A DNA stretch of 64,000 nt from Bacteroidales bacterium. GTDB lineage: Bacteria > Bacteroidota > Bacteroidia > Bacteroidales > JAADJA01. This document shows positions 26,069 through 33,970 of the stretch, piece after piece. The notes under the pieces were generated by a model, which was given only the letters and a program-made list of their open reading frames with translations, did no database searches and had not been told where the DNA came from. The stretch is from the NCBI GenBank assembly GCA_021740645.1, contig JAIOZL010000005.1:124001-188000 (forward strand), written 5' to 3'. Made by a program: the position numbers and the translations under genes. Positions within the stretch are counted from its first letter, which is position 1, and the number at the start of each line of letters is the position of its first letter.

Positions 26069-28702
26069 ATAATAAACTACCTTGCATCGGGGATTTGTTG
26101 CCTTAAACCGTTCCATGTTTTTTTCGGAAATCCGGGTATTAAAACATTTTAAGCTTTTCAAGTTGGTTAAACCCTCTAAAGCTTTTATATTTTTTACAAG
26201 GGTATTATTTAATTCAAACTCTTCCAATTGCACCAGCTTTGAAATTGCTTTTAACGATTTTACCTGTGTCCCTGAGATATTTAAGTTTGTCAGCCTGTCG
26301 AGATCACTTATGGGTGAAAGGTCCGACACTGCAGTATTTTCTATATTCAGTTCCGTTAATTTCCGGTTTCCGCTAACAAAGCTTACGTCGCTAACGGCTA
26401 CCTGGTATAGATGTAAAGTTTGCAGGTTTTCAAATGAAGAAATGGATTGAAGGTTCAATCCTTGCATATTGTTCACCTTAAGGGTTTTTAATCCTTTAAG
26501 CATTTTCAAAGGCTCCAGAGTAATAATTTCGTCCTGGTTGCTTATTTCGATGGAAGTACTGAAAATAATCTTATGCAGTTGTATGGGTAAAGGGGGGGAG
26601 TTGAGGCGATAGTTTGATTTAAAATAGGTCTTCCATGCCTCTGACAATAACCCCCACCATTCATTAAGTTTATTGGTTTGGAAAATCACAATGCACATTG
26701 GGTTTTGGGCTACAAAATCAAATGCAGTTTTTTCGGTTACGCTGCTGCTATCCGCATATATAACCTGAAGGTTTGAATTTTCTGTAAGCGGCGAAAGTGA
26801 TTTAATTTCCGTATGCCGGATATCAAGAATTTTAAGATGATTGAGCGCTTTGAGTTCAGACAGCTTACTTATATTAGTCCCCGATATATCCAGTTCTTCC
26901 AATTCAATAGCCTGAGATAAAGGTGAAAAATCTTCAAGTTTCAGGTTTTTCATAATAAGCTTATTAAGATTGTAAAGACGTTGGATAGGATCTAAAGTAG
27001 TTACTCCAGAGTTGGTAAGATTTACATATTCAATTTGCAATAAGCCGTGTAAATCTTCCTTTGTTGGGTTTTCAGGCAAGCCAGTGGCTTCTGTAGCAAT
27101 TTTTTTCCAGGGTTCTTCAAGAGCATCCCAACTGCGCAGCAAGTCTTCCGATTCAAAAATTACCAAAGTAGCGGGTTTGGCCCGCATAAACCGTATAGCT
27201 TCATTTTTTCTGGCCTCAGCATTTAGGGCCAGTAGATCATTACTATCCCAATAAATCCGTTTTAATGTCGGGATGGATTGTAAAGGTTTTAAATCGCTAA
27301 TAGAGGTATTATTGACCCTTAATATTTCAAGTTTTGGTAAGCCAGCCAGGGGTTTAACAGATTGAATAGTGGTATTGTCGCAACTCAGATATTTTAAGTT
27401 TTGCATACCGGATAGTTCTTCCAGATCTTGGATGGCTGTTCCCGAAAAATCCAGATCAATAAGATTGCTTAAATTTGGTATTTGCCCTGCCAACGCTATT
27501 TCGGTATTACTCAGATCAAGCTCCTGAATTTGTGTTAGGCCATTCAGAAATTCTGTATTATTAATGCGTAATCCTGCCAGGTTAAGCTTAACCAGGTTGG
27601 TGAGGTTTTTAATTACTGACGCATCATACACAAGGGTATAACTACAATTTAAATTTTTTAGGGATTGGCTGTAAACCAGCGGAGAAATGTCGGTAAGGGG
27701 TGTGTTAGAAATATCAAGCAGTTGTAACTTGTTTAAATTTCTTATGGGAAATAAATTACGAATAAGGGTATTAGAGCAATCGATTTCAACGAGTTCAGCC
27801 AGTTGATTCAAAGGCTCAAGAATTTGCACTTTTTCATTTCCCGAAATGTCGAGTTTGCGAATTTTCCTTATCCCTGCCAAACGGTTGTACACATCCCGTG
27901 TATCAATAATAATAGAATCTAAATTTAAAGCTGGAATTTGAAAATTTCTGTTTTCAGGTAATTCAAGCTTGTAATCTAAATCCTCTTCCGGCATATTTTC
28001 TTCAGATTTTTTCTCTATTAGAATAAAATTATCGTCAATCAATGCAATCCGTGAAAATTCTATGGAATCCGCAATAAAAATCTGACTACCGAATATCTGC
28101 CGCCAGGTTTTATTTAATCCGTTCCACCAGTTTCGGGCCTCTTCTTTTTCGTTAATTTTAGTGGTATAGATGCTTGCTATCTTCAGGTCATTTTCTGCTA
28201 AATCAAGGTTGATCTCCATATACCTGATCTTTCGCGAATGTATGCTGTCCCCCTCAATGCTGAGGCCCTGCATATCCCGGTTAAAAGTGACTTTAAAATA
28301 ATGCTCGTTGCCATCTGTCACAAAATGATCTATATCTATAATGATGAATTGGAATTTCACCCTTGTGAAGAAAAATCCTATATCCTTTAAATAGGCCTGC
28401 ACGTCTTTATGTAAAGGGACTTCCCTCGCATCATCCAGGTCGTCTTCTATTTGCACCTTATCATCTTTAAAAATTTTAAGGTAACTGTTGTTAATTATCA
28501 CCTCTTTTTCTTTAGCAACAGATAAAGGATCCCCTAAAAAATTTACTGTTCCTTCCAGGTATTTGATTAGCTGGATAACCTGGGTTTTGTGTTCTTCAAT
28601 TGTGGCAGCAGACATGGGGTTGTCTGTCTTTTCTTGAGAAAGGGAAAGAAGTGGAATACAAAGCAGGAGAAAGAAGCTTAGATGAAAGGTAAATGTTTTC
28701 AC
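26066..28702 (-). CDS. Large exported leucine-rich-repeat protein with three tandem modules
   Basis: An 878-residue protein with a signal peptide (about 1-22). After an N-terminal domain (about 30-190) there are three modules, each starting with a Trp motif (WWNGLNKTW at about 192, WDALEEPW at about 525, WWGLLSEAW at about 682), continuing as internalin-like LRRs of about 22 residues (LxxLxxLDISNTxIxDISPL pattern) and ending in a cap like NPMCIVIF or NPRCKVVYY (about 519, 676, 878). Such LRR arrays bind other proteins; ligand unknown. No T9SS tail or lipobox is seen, so it may be periplasmic. GTG start overlapping the upstream stop as GTGA, so it is coupled to the preceding gene. Confidence 0.85.
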   Translation of the reverse strand: MKTFTFHLSFFLLLCIPLLSLSQEKTDNPMSAATIEEHKTQVIQLIKYLEGTVNFLGDPLSVAKEKEVIINNSYLKIFKDDKVQIEDDLDDAREVPLHKDVQAYLKDIGFFFTRVKFQFIIIDIDHFVTDGNEHYFKVTFNRDMQGLSIEGDSIHSRKIRYMEINLDLAENDLKIASIYTTKINEKEEARNWWNGLNKTWRQIFGSQIFIADSIEFSRIALIDDNFILIEKKSEENMPEEDLDYKLELPENRNFQIPALNLDSIIIDTRDVYNRLAGIRKIRKLDISGNEKVQILEPLNQLAELVEIDCSNTLIRNLFPIRNLNKLQLLDISNTPLTDISPLVYSQSLKNLNCSYTLVYDASVIKNLTNLVKLNLAGLRINNTEFLNGLTQIQELDLSNTEIALAGQIPNLSNLIDLDFSGTAIQDLEELSGMQNLKYLSCDNTTIQSVKPLAGLPKLEILRVNNTSISDLKPLQSIPTLKRIYWDSNDLLALNAEARKNEAIRFMRAKPATLVIFESEDLLRSWDALEEPWKKIATEATGLPENPTKEDLHGLLQIEYVNLTNSGVTTLDPIQRLYNLNKLIMKNLKLEDFSPLSQAIELEELDISGTNISKLSELKALNHLKILDIRHTEIKSLSPLTENSNLQVIYADSSSVTEKTAFDFVAQNPMCIVIFQTNKLNEWWGLLSEAWKTYFKSNYRLNSPPLPIQLHKIIFSTSIEISNQDEIITLEPLKMLKGLKTLKVNNMQGLNLQSISSFENLQTLHLYQVAVSDVSFVSGNRKLTELNIENTAVSDLSPISDLDRLTNLNISGTQVKSLKAISKLVQLEEFELNNTLVKNIKALEGLTNLKSLKCFNTRISEKNMERFKATNPRCKVVYY

Positions 28703-29535
28703 GGCAGATAAAATTGGAGAAGTTCGTTTTTTTCTTTTTCTGAAATTTTATAAAGTTTTGAAATCAACCATCCCGAATTAGGCCCGGGACGGTTAAAATA
28801 CGACACCTCAAAATACCATCCATCCATCTGGAAAAAATGAAATTTGAGATTTCCTACTGATTCATAAACAAGGCTGCCTTTTTTAAGTTCATAGAAAAAA
28901 AGTGTCTTGTAGTCGGGCTTAAAGGTTTTGTCAGCATAATACTCAGCATATCTTGCATCTTTAAATACCTTATAAATATTCATAAAGTCAAGCTCATGGC
29001 TCATGGGATGAAGAAATGATTTTTTAACTTTTGCACTTTCGCCTTTATTGAAATGTTTTAAAAACTTATCGAAATATACATTAGTGATCACCCATTTATA
29101 ACCCTTATTTTCAGCTTCGAGTTGCAGAAACAAAATCGGGGTTTCTTTAACATTATTGAATTGAAAATTGGTAGCCAGCTCAGCAAACCAGTCATCCCCA
29201 TGAAAGTCAAGGTAAAAAGGGTGATTTGCGTTGCAGATGGTTTCAATAAACTCATTCCGAAGATCAGTAGCAATCAAAGAACTCTGATTATCGAATAACA
29301 TATTCATGTACGTTATTCTGAAATCATTATCGCGATAATTTTTATTATCTGGCAAATAGGCTTTTCCAAAGCGGTCTTCTTCATTATTAAAACGTTTAAA
29401 AAACTGGTTAACCTGTTTGGTTTGACCATACAGATCGCTTTCATCTCCTGCGATTGAGCCAAGGTATTTCTGACCCTGCAGGCTTGTCAATAAAAGTCCG
29501 CTGATAAGCAGAAAAAGGATACTTTTTAATTTCAT
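28699..29535 (-). CDS. Exported protein of unknown function
   Basis: A 278-residue protein with a clear signal peptide (KSILFLLISGLLLTSLQG). The mature part is rich in aromatic and charged residues (for example NHPFYLDFHGDDWF and FHFFQMDGWYFEVSYF) and no known domain is recognised. It is translationally coupled to the LRR protein (4-base overlap), which argues that the two act together, perhaps as a complex in the periplasm or on the outer membrane. It has its own promoter box. Confidence 0.75.
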   Translation of the reverse strand: MKLKSILFLLISGLLLTSLQGQKYLGSIAGDESDLYGQTKQVNQFFKRFNNEEDRFGKAYLPDNKNYRDNDFRITYMNMLFDNQSSLIATDLRNEFIETICNANHPFYLDFHGDDWFAELATNFQFNNVKETPILFLQLEAENKGYKWVITNVYFDKFLKHFNKGESAKVKKSFLHPMSHELDFMNIYKVFKDARYAEYYADKTFKPDYKTLFFYELKKGSLVYESVGNLKFHFFQMDGWYFEVSYFNRPGPNSGWLISKLYKISEKEKNELLQFYLP

Positions 29536-29569
29536 AAAAATCAGTAACGATAAACTTTGTAATTACTTG

Positions 29570-29577
29570 CAAAACTA
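29570..29577 (-). promoter_or_regulatory. -7 promoter box of the exported protein/LRR operon
   Basis: TAGTTTTG on the minus strand fits TAnnTTTG, 34 bases before the ATG at 29535. Confidence 0.4.
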
Positions 29578-29727
29578 GGTGATATTTTTGCCATTAAAAC
29601 TTTCAATATATAATCTTTTTAATAAGATTGCTGACAGAGAATTTAATAAAACATATACCCCCTGCAAAAGGATGCTAATAGCCCAACCCACTTTTTATAA
29701 AGGGAGAATCATGCACTAAGAAAACGC

Positions 29728-29753
29728 AAAAAGGCCCGTCATTATAACGGGCC
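29728..29753 (-). terminator. Rho-independent terminator
   Basis: On the minus strand a perfect 7-bp GC-rich stem (29747-29753 with 29733-29739) with a 7-base loop is followed by five T. It ends the two-gene unit 30363-31019 / 29778-30356 and separates it from the LRR operon. Confidence 0.85.
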
Positions 29754-29777
29754 AAATAATTTCCAGTATTTGACTAA

Positions 29778-30356
29778 TTATTCCTTTGTAGTTTCCTTCA
29801 CCCGAATATCGCCTAAAAGTACATCCCAGAAACCAATTAGTTTACCAGCTATTTGAGTTTCTTTTCGTTTAACATAAACGGTAATGTCCTTTTTGGTTAC
29901 ATCCTGGTATACCAATCCGCCCTCTTTGTCGTAGGCCGAAAATTTCTGGAAAATGGTGATCACGCCCACATAGGTACCGTCAGGCTGGCGCTCAAGGTCA
30001 CTTACATATTCAATTTTATACCACTCTACATTAACTTTATCATAATTCAGGCGCATTAATCTTTCAAGGTATTCGCGAACGGGGTAATAATTGATCCCTT
30101 CCCTGAATAACGAAGAAACGCCTACTTCACTTTCATCTATAAAAAGTTCCACAGCCCTGTCAATAACCCGGTTCGCCTCAGAAAATGGCGTATCTTTACT
30201 CCCAATCAAGCTGATGTATTTACTCAGGTCGCGTATCTTTTCGAGGGCCAGGCTATCGATGGCTTGTTTACGTTCCGGACTTAGGTTATCCTGTGCAAAA
30301 ACCTGAAATCCAAACAAAACCAGGAATGCCACTATAAATATTTTATATGTTTTCAT
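29778..30356 (-). CDS. Exported protein of unknown function
   Basis: A 192-residue protein with a signal peptide ending near FGFQVFAQ. The mature domain (REYLERLMRLNYDKVNVEWY, then DGTYVGVITIFQKFSAY and KKDITVYVKRK, strands in a row) looks like a small alpha+beta domain and faintly resembles the N-terminal domain of the LRR protein downstream (similar order of EYL/AYL helix, strand, VTxxQ/VTFN strand, ITVYV/MEINL strand). Function unknown. It follows a coiled-coil lipoprotein gene by only 6 bases and ends in a strong terminator. Confidence 0.75.
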   Translation of the reverse strand: MKTYKIFIVAFLVLFGFQVFAQDNLSPERKQAIDSLALEKIRDLSKYISLIGSKDTPFSEANRVIDRAVELFIDESEVGVSSLFREGINYYPVREYLERLMRLNYDKVNVEWYKIEYVSDLERQPDGTYVGVITIFQKFSAYDKEGGLVYQDVTKKDITVYVKRKETQIAGKLIGFWDVLLGDIRVKETTKE

Positions 30357-30362
30357 GCTTTT

Positions 30363-31019
30363 TTATTTTTTAATAAGTTCAATAACTGTAATTTGTCCGT
30401 AACTATCTTGTTTAACACTTTCCACTTTATTCGGATTTTTTTTCGTGTCTTTCAGGTAATTAAGATACTTGTCAATTGTAGTAGGCTTATCGTAGTCAAC
30501 CCCATCGATGGTTTTGCTGATTATGATCAAAACGGGGACATCATCCGATACAAATAACTTTTTAGCATCGCTAATACGGGCATTGGCTTCTCCTGCACTT
30601 TGGGCAGTGGCAATCTGGCTAAAATATTCTTCTATATAAGAATATTTCGGTTGTTCTTCAGCCTGTTGCTTTTGTTGCTCTTTAAGTTTTGCCTCCATTT
30701 CCATTTTTTCCTTTTCAGCAGCAATTTTAGCTTCTACCTGTGCAATCAGGTCATTTACCCTGGAGTCATTCAGGTTCTGGGATTTGATATTATTCAGCCT
30801 TCTTTCCATTTCAACAATGGGCATGGTACCGTCATCATTGAGAATGGCAGTGAGTTCTGCAATAGCTTTCTCAACCTTATCGGCATATTCCAAAGCAGCA
30901 GCCTCCTGGGCCAATTTTTTCTTGCTTTTACAGGAAGTATTTCCAAATGCAATCATTCCGATCATTAAAACCAGGAAGATGCGGGGTAGGATTTTCGTAA
31001 TATAAAATGTTGTTTTCAT
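30363..31019 (-). CDS. Coiled-coil lipoprotein
   Basis: A 218-residue lipoprotein: an N-terminal hydrophobic segment ends with the lipobox GNTSC (Cys30). It is followed by a Lys/Glu/Gln/Ala-rich helical region (about 33-135) likely to form a coiled coil and then a small C-terminal domain with DDVPVLIIISKTIDGVDYDK. No family is recognised. It is co-transcribed with the exported protein at 29778 (6-base gap). Probably a membrane-anchored scaffold or stalk; the role is unknown. Confidence 0.75.
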   Translation of the reverse strand: MKTTFYITKILPRIFLVLMIGMIAFGNTSCKSKKKLAQEAAALEYADKVEKAIAELTAILNDDGTMPIVEMERRLNNIKSQNLNDSRVNDLIAQVEAKIAAEKEKMEMEAKLKEQQKQQAEEQPKYSYIEEYFSQIATAQSAGEANARISDAKKLFVSDDVPVLIIISKTIDGVDYDKPTTIDKYLNYLKDTKKNPNKVESVKQDSYGQITVIELIKK

Positions 31020-31135
31020 AGTATTTTATTTATTAGTGCAATGACGGTTAAAGCTTGATATCAAATAACAGCAAACAGTCTTATTTATTATAATTGATCA
31101 AACAAAATTATCTATTTTTATTACCTGATTTTTTT

Positions 31136-32161
31136 ATGAAAAAAAAACATATTAACATACCCATCTTTATACCTGAACTCGCTTGTCCCTTTCAGTGTAT
31201 TTATTGTAATCAACGAAAAATTTCAGGACAGTTAGCCATACCCGATAAACAAGCAATTATTCAAACCATAGAAACTTATCTTCAGTCAGTAAAAGGTTCT
31301 GAGACCGAAGTTCAACTAGCCTATTTTGGCGGTAATTTTACTGCGATCAAACGGGAAGAACAGGAAGATTATCTGCAAATTGCCGAACCCTATATCCATA
31401 GCGGCAGGATTTCAGGAATCAGGATATCTACACGACCCGATTATATCAATGAAGAAATCCTAAAGCTTCTGAAAAGATATCATGTAAAGGCAATAGAATT
31501 AGGTGCTCAGTCAATGGATGAGGAGGTGTTACTGGCGTCAAAAAGGGGACATACTGCAGTTAATACAGTGCAAGCCTCTGAAATGATTAAAACATTTGGG
31601 TTTTCACTTGGGTTACAAATGATGATTGGCCTGCCTTCCGATACGCTGGAAAAAGCCATTTTCACTGCGCAGCAAATTATTGGATTAAAAGCTGAAAATA
31701 CCAGAATTTATCCTACCCTTGTCATTAAAGGGACACATCTTGAGAAATTATATGAAAGAGGAGAGTATGACCCATTAACGCAAGCAGAAGCTGTGAAATG
31801 GGCTGCAAGCCTCTATGAATTATTTGAGGCAGCTGGTGTAAGGGTTCTGAAACTTGGTTTGCATCCTTCTGAAGGATTGACTTCAGGTAAGGACTTGAGG
31901 GCAGGGCCCTTTCATCCATCTTTCAGGGAGCTGGTTTATACCACTTTGTGGAAGAACAGCCTGCAGCCTTTATTGAATCAACAGGGTTCAAATTTGATCC
32001 TATGGGTTGCCCCTGGCCAGGTAAACCATGCTGTTGGTTATTCTGGAAGCAATAAAAAGAAATTACTGAATAACTTTGGCAGGGTAGCATTCAAAACCGA
32101 GCTTCAACTTACTGACAGGAATTTTCGTTTTGAAATAACAGAAAAAAGCGAATATTTGTAA
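31136..32161 (+). CDS. Elp3-like radical SAM protein without acetyltransferase domain
   Basis: A 341-residue radical SAM enzyme. The cluster motif CPFQCIYC (C-x3-C-x2-C) near residue 16 follows HINIPIFIPELA, and the domain continues with GGNFTAI (the GGE-like strand), RISTRPDYI, IELGAQSMDEEVL, and LGLQMMIGLPSDT. This is the order seen in bacterial proteins of the Elp3/COG1243 group that lack the GNAT domain; the substrate of these shorter proteins is not established. The ATG at 31136 is used, as the upstream frame adds a TTG-started tail of no similarity. It stands alone between two oppositely directed groups of exported proteins. Confidence 0.85.
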   Translation: MKKKHINIPIFIPELACPFQCIYCNQRKISGQLAIPDKQAIIQTIETYLQSVKGSETEVQLAYFGGNFTAIKREEQEDYLQIAEPYIHSGRISGIRISTRPDYINEEILKLLKRYHVKAIELGAQSMDEEVLLASKRGHTAVNTVQASEMIKTFGFSLGLQMMIGLPSDTLEKAIFTAQQIIGLKAENTRIYPTLVIKGTHLEKLYERGEYDPLTQAEAVKWAASLYELFEAAGVRVLKLGLHPSEGLTSGKDLRAGPFHPSFRELVYTTLWKNSLQPLLNQQGSNLILWVAPGQVNHAVGYSGSNKKKLLNNFGRVAFKTELQLTDRNFRFEITEKSEYL

Positions 32162-32208
32162 ATTAACTGGTTTGCAGACAAAATTATATGGTTTGATATT
32201 TTTTTTTA

Positions 32209-32216
32209 TATATTTG
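32209..32216 (+). promoter_or_regulatory. -7 promoter box of the LPP20-like lipoprotein
   Basis: TATATTTG matches TAnnTTTG, 51 bases before the ATG at 32268; a TTTG at 32192-32195 is closer than the usual -33 spacing. Confidence 0.45.
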
Positions 32217-32267
32217 GATGTCGAATTCAATACAGGAACATTTAGATTAACCATAAAATTTATTAAA

Positions 32268-32858
32268 ATGAAAAAACATCAGATTACCAAAGGTGTCCTT
32301 TTACTAACTGTATTAGGATTTATTGTTGCATTCAGCGGATGCAAATCAAAAGAAAAAGTAGCTAAAGTCCCGGGTGAAGAAATTATTGAAGTGTATTGCT
32401 CAGGTCCCGAATTTTTTGCCAATGCAGAATACTTCAGGGCCAATCAGGTGGGAGAAAGTTTAGACCAGGCAACTGCCAAAAAGAAAGCCATGAGTAATGC
32501 CCGTGCTGACCTTGCCTCTTCCGTAGAAACAACCATTAAAGGGGTTGTGGATAATTATGTAAATTCAAGAGAACTTAATAACGTGGAAGAAGTTGAGGAG
32601 CGTTTTGAGTCACTCACCCGTGAAGTGATCAACCAAAAACTTACAGGGGTAAAGACAATTTGTGAAAAAACAACAAAAACCACAGACGGTAAATACAAGA
32701 CCTACATTGCTCTTGAACTGGCAGGGGATGAGTTAATGAATGCCATGAACGAAAGACTTTCAACCGATGCCAAATTGAAAATCGATTACGATTACGAAAA
32801 ATTTAAAAATACCTTTAACGAGGAAATGAAAAAAATGGAAGCCGAAAGAGGTTACTAA
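32268..32858 (+). CDS. LPP20-like lipoprotein
   Basis: A 196-residue lipoprotein with lipobox AFSGC (Cys24). The mature part has the LPP20-like pattern: a first strand (EVYCSGPEF), helix with regularly spaced Ala (QATAKKKAMSNARADLASSV), and later strands YKTYIALELAGDELMNAM. LPP20-like domains sit in outer-membrane lipoproteins and flagellar or secretion accessory proteins as binding modules. The start at 32268 is set by signal peptide and promoter. It is separated from the seven-gene caspase operon by an intrinsic terminator, so it can be expressed alone or, with read-through, with the operon. Confidence 0.8.
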   Translation: MKKHQITKGVLLLTVLGFIVAFSGCKSKEKVAKVPGEEIIEVYCSGPEFFANAEYFRANQVGESLDQATAKKKAMSNARADLASSVETTIKGVVDNYVNSRELNNVEEVEERFESLTREVINQKLTGVKTICEKTTKTTDGKYKTYIALELAGDELMNAMNERLSTDAKLKIDYDYEKFKNTFNEEMKKMEAERGY

Positions 32859-32871
32859 ATTTTATATCCAA

Positions 32872-32907
32872 AAGAGGCTGTAAAATATTTACAGCCTCTT
32901 ACTTTCT
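32872..32907 (+). terminator. Intrinsic terminator or attenuator after the LPP20-like gene
   Basis: A perfect 13-bp stem (32872-32884 with 32888-32900) with a 3-base loop, then only a weak T-rich tail (actttct). It lies 13 bases after the stop and 32 bases before the next gene, and may act as a partial terminator. Confidence 0.7.
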
Positions 32908-32932
32908 ATAATCGTGATTATTATTTGTAGCC

Positions 32933-33964
32933 ATGTTGTCCAAAATTGTTTATTTGGCCAGTATTTATGTTTTGTTGCCGGTGATGCTTATTTCTCAGGA
33001 AATAAAAAGTACCGGACCGGATAAAGATTACCAAAAATTTTCACAAACACTCAATAAGGAAACAACCTACCAACAAAAAAATTCAGGACAACTATCCAAC
33101 TATGTCCTTCACCCGGTTCAATTACCCGCCTGGTTTTTTAAACCTTCTGATGCTGACTCCAATTATATTTATGGTATAGGGATTTCAGAACCTGGTATGC
33201 CTGAAAAGGAGGCCTTTGAATTGGCAACACTCAGGGCTAAATCTGTAATCGCTCTTTTATCTAACGCCACTTTAAAGACAATGGCTGATAATTTTATTCA
33301 GGAGTCAAATGGTGAAAAGGGATCGGACTTTACAACTAAATTTACCAATTTCTACCGGGTTGAGGCCCGCGAGGCATTTGATACTTCCGGTTTTGTATTA
33401 GTCGACACTTACTTTACTTCTTTCAATGAGGCCATTTGTCTTTTTAAATATCATAGATCCAAAAATCTGCCCAATAGTTATATAAAGGTGGTAGCAGATG
33501 TTTACCAGGCTGAACGACAAAAACACAATACTTTTGAGGCAGAAGAAAGGTTTGATTGCTCAGGGAAACTTTTCTTTGGAAATGATTCTTCATCTTTTCA
33601 TTATATGATCCATTCGTTCAATAACGTTTTTGAAATCACATCCAAGGTAAATAGCGACAGCCTTATTTTTCCCTACTTTAACTTCAGATACACCCAGAGT
33701 GATGAAGATACACAGCAATATCCAGCAAATTTTCAAAGTAAATTGAATTACGGACTTTGGAAGTCATTTTTCGAAGTATTTTTACAGGAACTTTACTTTA
33801 TTGCTCAAAATCCCGATGTTTCAGTAAAACAAATCGGTGATGTATATACGGATCAAACCCTCAATCTTGCCAGAGAAACTACCCATGTTACTCTGCCGGT
33901 TGAACTCAGAAACCTTTATATATCCAATAATCATTTTGCCATGAAATTAGATCTCATAAAATAG
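32933..33964 (+). CDS. LPP20-like exported protein, first gene of caspase operon
   Basis: A 343-residue protein with an N-terminal signal peptide (about 1-21). Residues around 65-110 hold an LPP20-like start (PAWFFKPSDADSNYIYGIG, then ELATLRAKSVIAL), as in the lipoprotein upstream; the rest is unassigned and rich in Phe/Tyr. There is no Cys lipobox, so the protein may be periplasmic. It opens a run of seven genes with gaps of 6 to 28 bases. The repeated LPP20-like theme suggests that these proteins assemble with one another. Confidence 0.72.
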   Translation: MLSKIVYLASIYVLLPVMLISQEIKSTGPDKDYQKFSQTLNKETTYQQKNSGQLSNYVLHPVQLPAWFFKPSDADSNYIYGIGISEPGMPEKEAFELATLRAKSVIALLSNATLKTMADNFIQESNGEKGSDFTTKFTNFYRVEAREAFDTSGFVLVDTYFTSFNEAICLFKYHRSKNLPNSYIKVVADVYQAERQKHNTFEAEERFDCSGKLFFGNDSSSFHYMIHSFNNVFEITSKVNSDSLIFPYFNFRYTQSDEDTQQYPANFQSKLNYGLWKSFFEVFLQELYFIAQNPDVSVKQIGDVYTDQTLNLARETTHVTLPVELRNLYISNNHFAMKLDLIK

Positions 33965-33970
33965 CCAACT

